A DNA stretch of 10,049 nt. Source: an uncultured Rikenellaceae bacterium (GTDB lineage: Bacteria > Bacteroidota > Bacteroidia > Bacteroidales > Rikenellaceae). Under the pieces are notes generated by a model. That model did no database searches. It worked only from the letters and a program-made list of their open reading frames with translations, and had not been told where the DNA came from. Made by a program: the position numbers and the translations under genes. Of the stretch, positions 6,469-10,049 are shown one piece after another. The stretch is taken from the NCBI GenBank assembly GCA_947176715.1, contig CAMWRR010000049.1, forward strand, positions 1 to 10,049. Direction: 5' to 3'. Position 1 is the first letter of the stretch. The number at the start of each line of letters is the position of its first letter.

Positions 6469-7353
6469 ATGAAGTTACTGAATGTAATAAAACATGTCGT
6501 AGTAAATTTCAGACGTAAACATCGTATAAGTTTCCGCGACACTCACAGCGACAAGGAGTTATGGTATATATTCTTCTCGCCGATGAACCTGTTGCTGGCC
6601 TCGCTCACCACCCTTATAATACTTTTCGCCTTGGTGATGATGCTGGTGGCGTATACCCCCATTCTCGACCTTATCCCCGGTTATCCGGGCAACAAGTCGC
6701 GTCAGGTGTTGTTGCAGAGCGTGATGCGTCTCGACTCGTTGGAGCGTCAGATACGCATGTGGCAGATATACGAGCGCGACATATCGCTCATAATGGAGGG
6801 CAAGACCCCGGTGTCGGTGACCGCTTCGGCCACGATAGACTCCATACTCAAGACCCCTACGGCCGTGGTGCCCCCCTCGCCCGCCGACTCTCTGTTCCGG
6901 GCCGGCATGGAGGCGTCGCATGCCTCGGGCGGATTCATGCGTCGCGGCCCGGGCGGCAATGTCACCTCGTTCGAGGCCTACGCACCCTCGCGCGGCGTGG
7001 TCACGGACCGTTTCGACCCGGCGTCCGGCTCTTACGGCGTCACGGTGTCGGTGAGCGGCGAGCAACCGATAGTGGCGGTGATGAACGGCGTGGTGGTGCT
7101 CTCCACATGGACTCCGTCGGAGGGATATGTGGTTCAGTTACAGCATAGCGGCAGTATGTTGTCTTCTTACAAGCAGCTGTCGCGTCTGCTCAAGAAACCG
7201 GGCGACCGCGTGCGTGCCGGCGAGGTGATAGGCTATGTGGGCGGCAGTGTCCGTAGCGATGTCGTCACCTCCGAGGATACCCGCACCACCTATTACTACG
7301 AGTTGTGGGACAACGGCGCGCCGGTAGATCCCGAAAGCTATATGTTATTCTGA
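6469..7353 (+). CDS. membrane-anchored M23/LytM-fold protein, probably catalytically inactive
   Basis: This 294-residue protein has a basic N-terminal cytoplasmic part (1-40), one transmembrane helix at about 41-62, a helical, coiled-coil-prone stretch at about 80-110, a Pro/Ser/Thr-rich linker and a C-terminal LytM fold from about 174. The fold is recognised from VAVMNGVVVLSTWTPSEGYVVQLQH (split here as V203-V210 and W214-H226), the segment LLKKPGDRVRAGEVIGYVG at 240-258, and YELWDNGAPVDPESY at 277-291. The zinc-binding HxxxD is absent: the expected place reads PASGSYGVTV. The HxH before FELW is replaced by TTYYYELW at 273-280. It therefore probably acts like EnvC or NlpD, as a regulator or scaffold for envelope enzymes rather than a peptidase. 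The ATG is at 6469. Its stop overlaps the dxr start by one base (TGATG), so it is the first gene of that operon. Confidence 0.85.
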   Translation: MKLLNVIKHVVVNFRRKHRISFRDTHSDKELWYIFFSPMNLLLASLTTLIILFALVMMLVAYTPILDLIPGYPGNKSRQVLLQSVMRLDSLERQIRMWQIYERDISLIMEGKTPVSVTASATIDSILKTPTAVVPPSPADSLFRAGMEASHASGGFMRRGPGGNVTSFEAYAPSRGVVTDRFDPASGSYGVTVSVSGEQPIVAVMNGVVVLSTWTPSEGYVVQLQHSGSMLSSYKQLSRLLKKPGDRVRAGEVIGYVGGSVRSDVVTSEDTRTTYYYELWDNGAPVDPESYMLF

Positions 7354-8498
7354 TGAGACAGCGATTGGCCATACTCGGCTCCACGGGCTCCATAGGCCGT
7401 CAGACCCTCGAGGTGGCGGCCGCCTATCCCGACCTCTTCGAGGTGCGCATACTCACTGCCGGCCGCAACTGGGAGCTTCTGTGCGAGCAGGCGCGCCGCT
7501 TCGACGTCGACAGCGTGGTGATAGCCGACAAGAGTCTTTATCCGCAGGTGCGCGACGCCCTCGCCGACACCATGATAAAGGTGTTCGCCGGCGAGGAGTC
7601 GATAGAGTATGCGGCAGGCTCCTCCGAGGTAGATACCGTGGTGGCCGCCATAGTGGGTTTCGCGGGGTTGTTCCCCACCGTGAGCGCGATAAAAGGCTCC
7701 AAGAAGATAGCCCTCGCCAACAAGGAGACGTTGGTGGTGGCGGGCGAGAGGATAATGGAGCTGTCTATAGAGCATAAGGCCCCTATCGTGCCGGTGGATT
7801 CCGAACACTCGGCCATATTCCAGTCTCTGGCGGGCGAGAGCAGCCGCACCATAGAGAAGCTGATACTGACGGCCTCGGGAGGTCCGTTCAGGGATTATAC
7901 CTCCGAGATGTTGCGCAGTGTCACTCCCGAGCAGGCCCTCGCGCACCCCTCGTGGGTGATGGGGCGCAAGATAACGATAGACTCGGCCACCCTCATGAAC
8001 AAAGGCTTCGAGGTGATAGAGGCCAAGTGGCTTTTCGGAGCAGACCCCTCGCGCATAGAGGTGGCGGTGCATCCCGGCTCGGTGGTGCACTCCATGGTGC
8101 AGTTCACCGACGGCGCCGTCAAAGCCCAGCTCGGCACCCCCGACATGAGGCTTCCGATACAATACGCCCTTACATTCCCCGACCGTCTGCCCATGCAGGG
8201 CGAACGGCTCAGCTTCGACGGCCTTACCCTCGGCTTCTCTAAGCCCGATACCGACAGGTTCCCGTGTCTGAGGCTTGCCTACGAGGCCATGGAGCGCGGC
8301 GGCGACGCCCCGTGCGTGGTCAATGCGGCCAACGAGGTGGCGGTGGAGGCGTTCCTCGACGGCAGGATAGGATTCTGTCGCATAGCCGAGCTGATAGAGC
8401 AGGCCATGAACAAGATGTGCTCGCTGTCGTCGCCCACTCTGGACGATTACCGTCTGTGCGACAAGGCGACGCGTGAATATGCTAATTCTATAATCTGA
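7353..8498 (+). CDS. dxr: 1-deoxy-D-xylulose-5-phosphate reductoisomerase
   Basis: Dxr converts DXP to MEP with NADPH, the committed step of the MEP isoprenoid pathway in the cytoplasm. I start it at the ATG at 7353, giving 381 residues, the usual length; an in-frame start at 7305 would add 16 residues of no family character inside the M23 gene. The NADPH-binding motif GSTGSIG is at 9-15, LANKETLV at 121-128, metal ligands D149 and E151 in PVDSEH with the third at E220 in MNKGFEVIEA, the SGGPFR loop at 175-180 and HPSWVMG at 198-204. All catalytic parts are intact. It overlaps the preceding M23 stop and the following rseP start by one base each, which suggests translational coupling. Fourteen of its first fifteen Ile codons are ATA. 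Confidence 0.98.
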   Translation: MRQRLAILGSTGSIGRQTLEVAAAYPDLFEVRILTAGRNWELLCEQARRFDVDSVVIADKSLYPQVRDALADTMIKVFAGEESIEYAAGSSEVDTVVAAIVGFAGLFPTVSAIKGSKKIALANKETLVVAGERIMELSIEHKAPIVPVDSEHSAIFQSLAGESSRTIEKLILTASGGPFRDYTSEMLRSVTPEQALAHPSWVMGRKITIDSATLMNKGFEVIEAKWLFGADPSRIEVAVHPGSVVHSMVQFTDGAVKAQLGTPDMRLPIQYALTFPDRLPMQGERLSFDGLTLGFSKPDTDRFPCLRLAYEAMERGGDAPCVVNAANEVAVEAFLDGRIGFCRIAELIEQAMNKMCSLSSPTLDDYRLCDKATREYANSII

Positions 8499-9838
8499 TG
8501 GATATTCTGATCAAAATAGCACAGTTGGTGTTGTGCCTCTCCATATTGGTGATGGTGCACGAGTTCGGACACTTCATGTTCGCCAAGATGTTCGGGGCGA
8601 GGGTGGAGAAATTCTACCTCTTCTTCAATCCCTATTTCTCGCTGTTCAAGAAGAAGATAGGCGAGACGGTCTACGGCATAGGCTGGGTGCCTTTCGGCGG
8701 TTATGTCAAGATAGCCGGCATGATAGACGAGTCGATGGATACCGAGCAGATGAAGCAGGAGCCGCAGCCGTGGGAGTTCCGTAGCAAGCCGGCATGGCAG
8801 AGGCTTCTCATAATGGTGGGCGGCGTGATGATGAATCTCGTCCTCGCCTTGGTCATATACGTAGGTATGAGCTACCATTACGGCGAGAGCTACATAGCCG
8901 CCTCGGACGTGAAGAACGGTTACAGCTTCGGCGAGCTGGGCCATGAGATAGGTTTCAAGGACGGCGATATCATAACGGCGGTAGACGGCAAGCGTTTCGA
9001 CAACTATCTCGATATAATGTCGCAGATAATAGTGTCGGGCACCTCCGAGGTGGAGGTGTTGCGCGGCGGCGAGGCTGTCACGGTCAGCGTCACCGAGGAG
9101 TTCACGCCGCGTCTGCTCTCAGGTCGCGAGCCGCTGTTCTCGTTGCGAATACCCTTTACGGTCGATTCGGTGGTTGCGGGTTCTGCGGCGGCGCAGGCGG
9201 GGCTTATGGCGGGCGACTCGCTCGTCTCGGTCAACGGCGAGGCGATGAGCTTCCGCGACCAGTTCATAACGGCGTTCCGTTCGTCGGCCGGCGACACGCT
9301 GAGTCTCGGCATCCTGCGCGACAGTAGCGGTGTCATGCGCAGCCTTGCCTTGCCGTTGGTCGTTCCCGACAGCGGCATCATAGGCACCATATCCACCACC
9401 GACATACTGGCCTATTATCCGCTCACCGAGCGTCGTTTCTCGTTCTGGCAGGCGATACCCAACGGCTTCAAGCGGGCCGGAGACCAGATAGGCAACTACG
9501 TCAAACAGCTCAAGCTCATAGTCAACCCCGACACCGAGGCCTACAAGTCGGTAGGTTCGGTGGTGTCTATGGGCAAGTTCTTCCCCCCGGAGTGGGACTG
9601 GTACCGCTTCTGGAACATTACCGCCCTGTTCTCCATAATGTTGGCGGTTCTCAACATATTGCCCATACCCGCTTTGGACGGCGGACATGTCGTGTTACTG
9701 CTCTACGAGGTGATAACGCGCCGCAAGCCGAGCGACAAGTTTATGATGGGGGCGCAGACGGTGGGTATGATACTGTTATTCCTGTTGATTGCCTTTACCT
9801 TGGGTAACGATATCCTGAAACTGATAATGGGGCGGTAA
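8498..9838 (+). CDS. rseP: site-2 intramembrane metalloprotease RseP
   Basis: This 446-residue inner-membrane zinc protease belongs to the M50 family. The zinc-binding HEFGH is at 21-25 in the first transmembrane helix; the third ligand Asp is in NILPIPALDGGH at 386-397. Further membrane segments lie at about 103-123, 373-392 and 418-436. Two periplasmic PDZ-like domains sit between them, at about 130-200 and 215-290, as in E. coli RseP. The segment FGGYVKIAGM at 66-75 is also typical. The family cuts transmembrane anti-sigma factors and leftover signal peptides; the actual substrate here is unknown. The dxr-rseP order is common in bacteria. The ATG overlaps the dxr stop by one base. The gene ends 5 bp before a terminator hairpin, so it is the last gene of the operon. 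Confidence 0.97.
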   Translation: MDILIKIAQLVLCLSILVMVHEFGHFMFAKMFGARVEKFYLFFNPYFSLFKKKIGETVYGIGWVPFGGYVKIAGMIDESMDTEQMKQEPQPWEFRSKPAWQRLLIMVGGVMMNLVLALVIYVGMSYHYGESYIAASDVKNGYSFGELGHEIGFKDGDIITAVDGKRFDNYLDIMSQIIVSGTSEVEVLRGGEAVTVSVTEEFTPRLLSGREPLFSLRIPFTVDSVVAGSAAAQAGLMAGDSLVSVNGEAMSFRDQFITAFRSSAGDTLSLGILRDSSGVMRSLALPLVVPDSGIIGTISTTDILAYYPLTERRFSFWQAIPNGFKRAGDQIGNYVKQLKLIVNPDTEAYKSVGSVVSMGKFFPPEWDWYRFWNITALFSIMLAVLNILPIPALDGGHVVLLLYEVITRRKPSDKFMMGAQTVGMILLFLLIAFTLGNDILKLIMGR

Positions 9839-9843
9839 CACCT

Positions 9844-9874
9844 CGCACCTCGCGGTGGGCAGGGGTGCGTTTTT
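9844..9874 (+). terminator. intrinsic terminator after rseP
   Basis: CGCACC (9844-9849) pairs with GGTGCG (9864-9869); the stem can extend inward by a T.G and a C-G pair. TTTTT at 9870-9874 follows directly. It begins 6 bp after the rseP stop, as expected for the operon end. Confidence 0.85.
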
Positions 9875-10049
9875 CTCGGTGATGCTGTGTGGATTCGTGT
9901 CGGCACGTTGTGTTTGTCGATGCGAAATATGTGTGCCTCGCATTTCGAGGTGGGCGGAAAACTTCTCCAAAACGGAGGTCTGCAATATAAACTATTATTG
10001 CCGTCCGATAAAAATTCAAAACATCCGCACAATTATATATAAATCGACA
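9875..10049. other. non-coding region to the window end
   Basis: No convincing gene is present. A small hairpin CCTCG (9936-9940) / CGAGG (9946-9950) is visible without a T-run. From 9980 onward the DNA becomes AT-rich and resembles the divergent promoter at 6392-6420, sharing TCCGATAAAA at 10004-10013. It is probably upstream regulatory DNA of a gene beyond the window; no full TAnnTTTG box was found. Confidence 0.4.

Noticed and set aside
7305..7352. Earlier start for dxr inside the M23 gene
   Set aside because: The 16 extra residues come from another frame of the M23 gene; the ATG at 7353 gives the normal Dxr N terminus with the NADPH motif at residue 9.
7338..8162. Open frame of 274 codons on the - strand opposite dxr
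   Set aside because: Antisense shadow with His/Gly/Tyr-rich composition; dxr has all catalytic motifs on the other strand.
9936..9950. Second terminator hairpin after rseP
   Set aside because: It has only a 5-bp stem with no T-run, and a good terminator already lies at 9844-9874.

Overview
The window looks like a chromosomal piece of a Bacteroidales bacterium, most likely Rikenellaceae and close to Alistipes. The evidence is GC-rich coding DNA, promoter boxes of the Bacteroidetes TAnnTTTG type, starts without Shine-Dalgarno sequences, a DUF3109 gene, a Bacteroidetes-type GH57 amylase and very heavy use of the Ile codon ATA. The genus is inferred from general resemblance, not from a search.

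Layout. (1) 1-687, + strand: the 3' end of a GH57 alpha-amylase-like gene that begins outside the window. (2) 790-1386, - strand: a cysteine-rich DUF3109 protein with its own promoter, convergent with the GH57 gene. (3) 6198 down to 1629, - strand: a galactose-use operon in the order hexose-1-phosphate nucleotidyltransferase, galM, FHS-family sugar:H+ symporter, galK. A strong intrinsic terminator follows at 1578-1606. (4) 6199-6468: a 270-bp divergent intergenic region. It holds a nearly perfect 38-bp inverted repeat with two opposed promoter -7 boxes in its arms, and a segment that can fold into a multibranched RNA. (5) 6469-9838, + strand: an M23/LytM-fold membrane protein that has lost its zinc ligands, then dxr and rseP, each start overlapping the previous stop by one base. 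A terminator follows at 9844-9874. (6) 9875-10049: non-coding, with a partial match to the promoter region at 6392-6420.

How the genes work together. The - strand operon would import galactose (symporter), convert beta to alpha anomer (GalM) and phosphorylate it (GalK). No galT or galE is present in the window. The first gene is instead a sugar-phosphate nucleotidyltransferase, so direct UDP-galactose formation from galactose-1-phosphate and UTP is a reasonable but unproven idea. The + strand operon is housekeeping: isoprenoid precursor synthesis (Dxr), intramembrane proteolysis (RseP) and a probable cell-envelope regulator or scaffold (degenerate LytM).

The most unusual part is the divergent region 6199-6468. 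I see no mobile element, CRISPR array, tRNA or rRNA.
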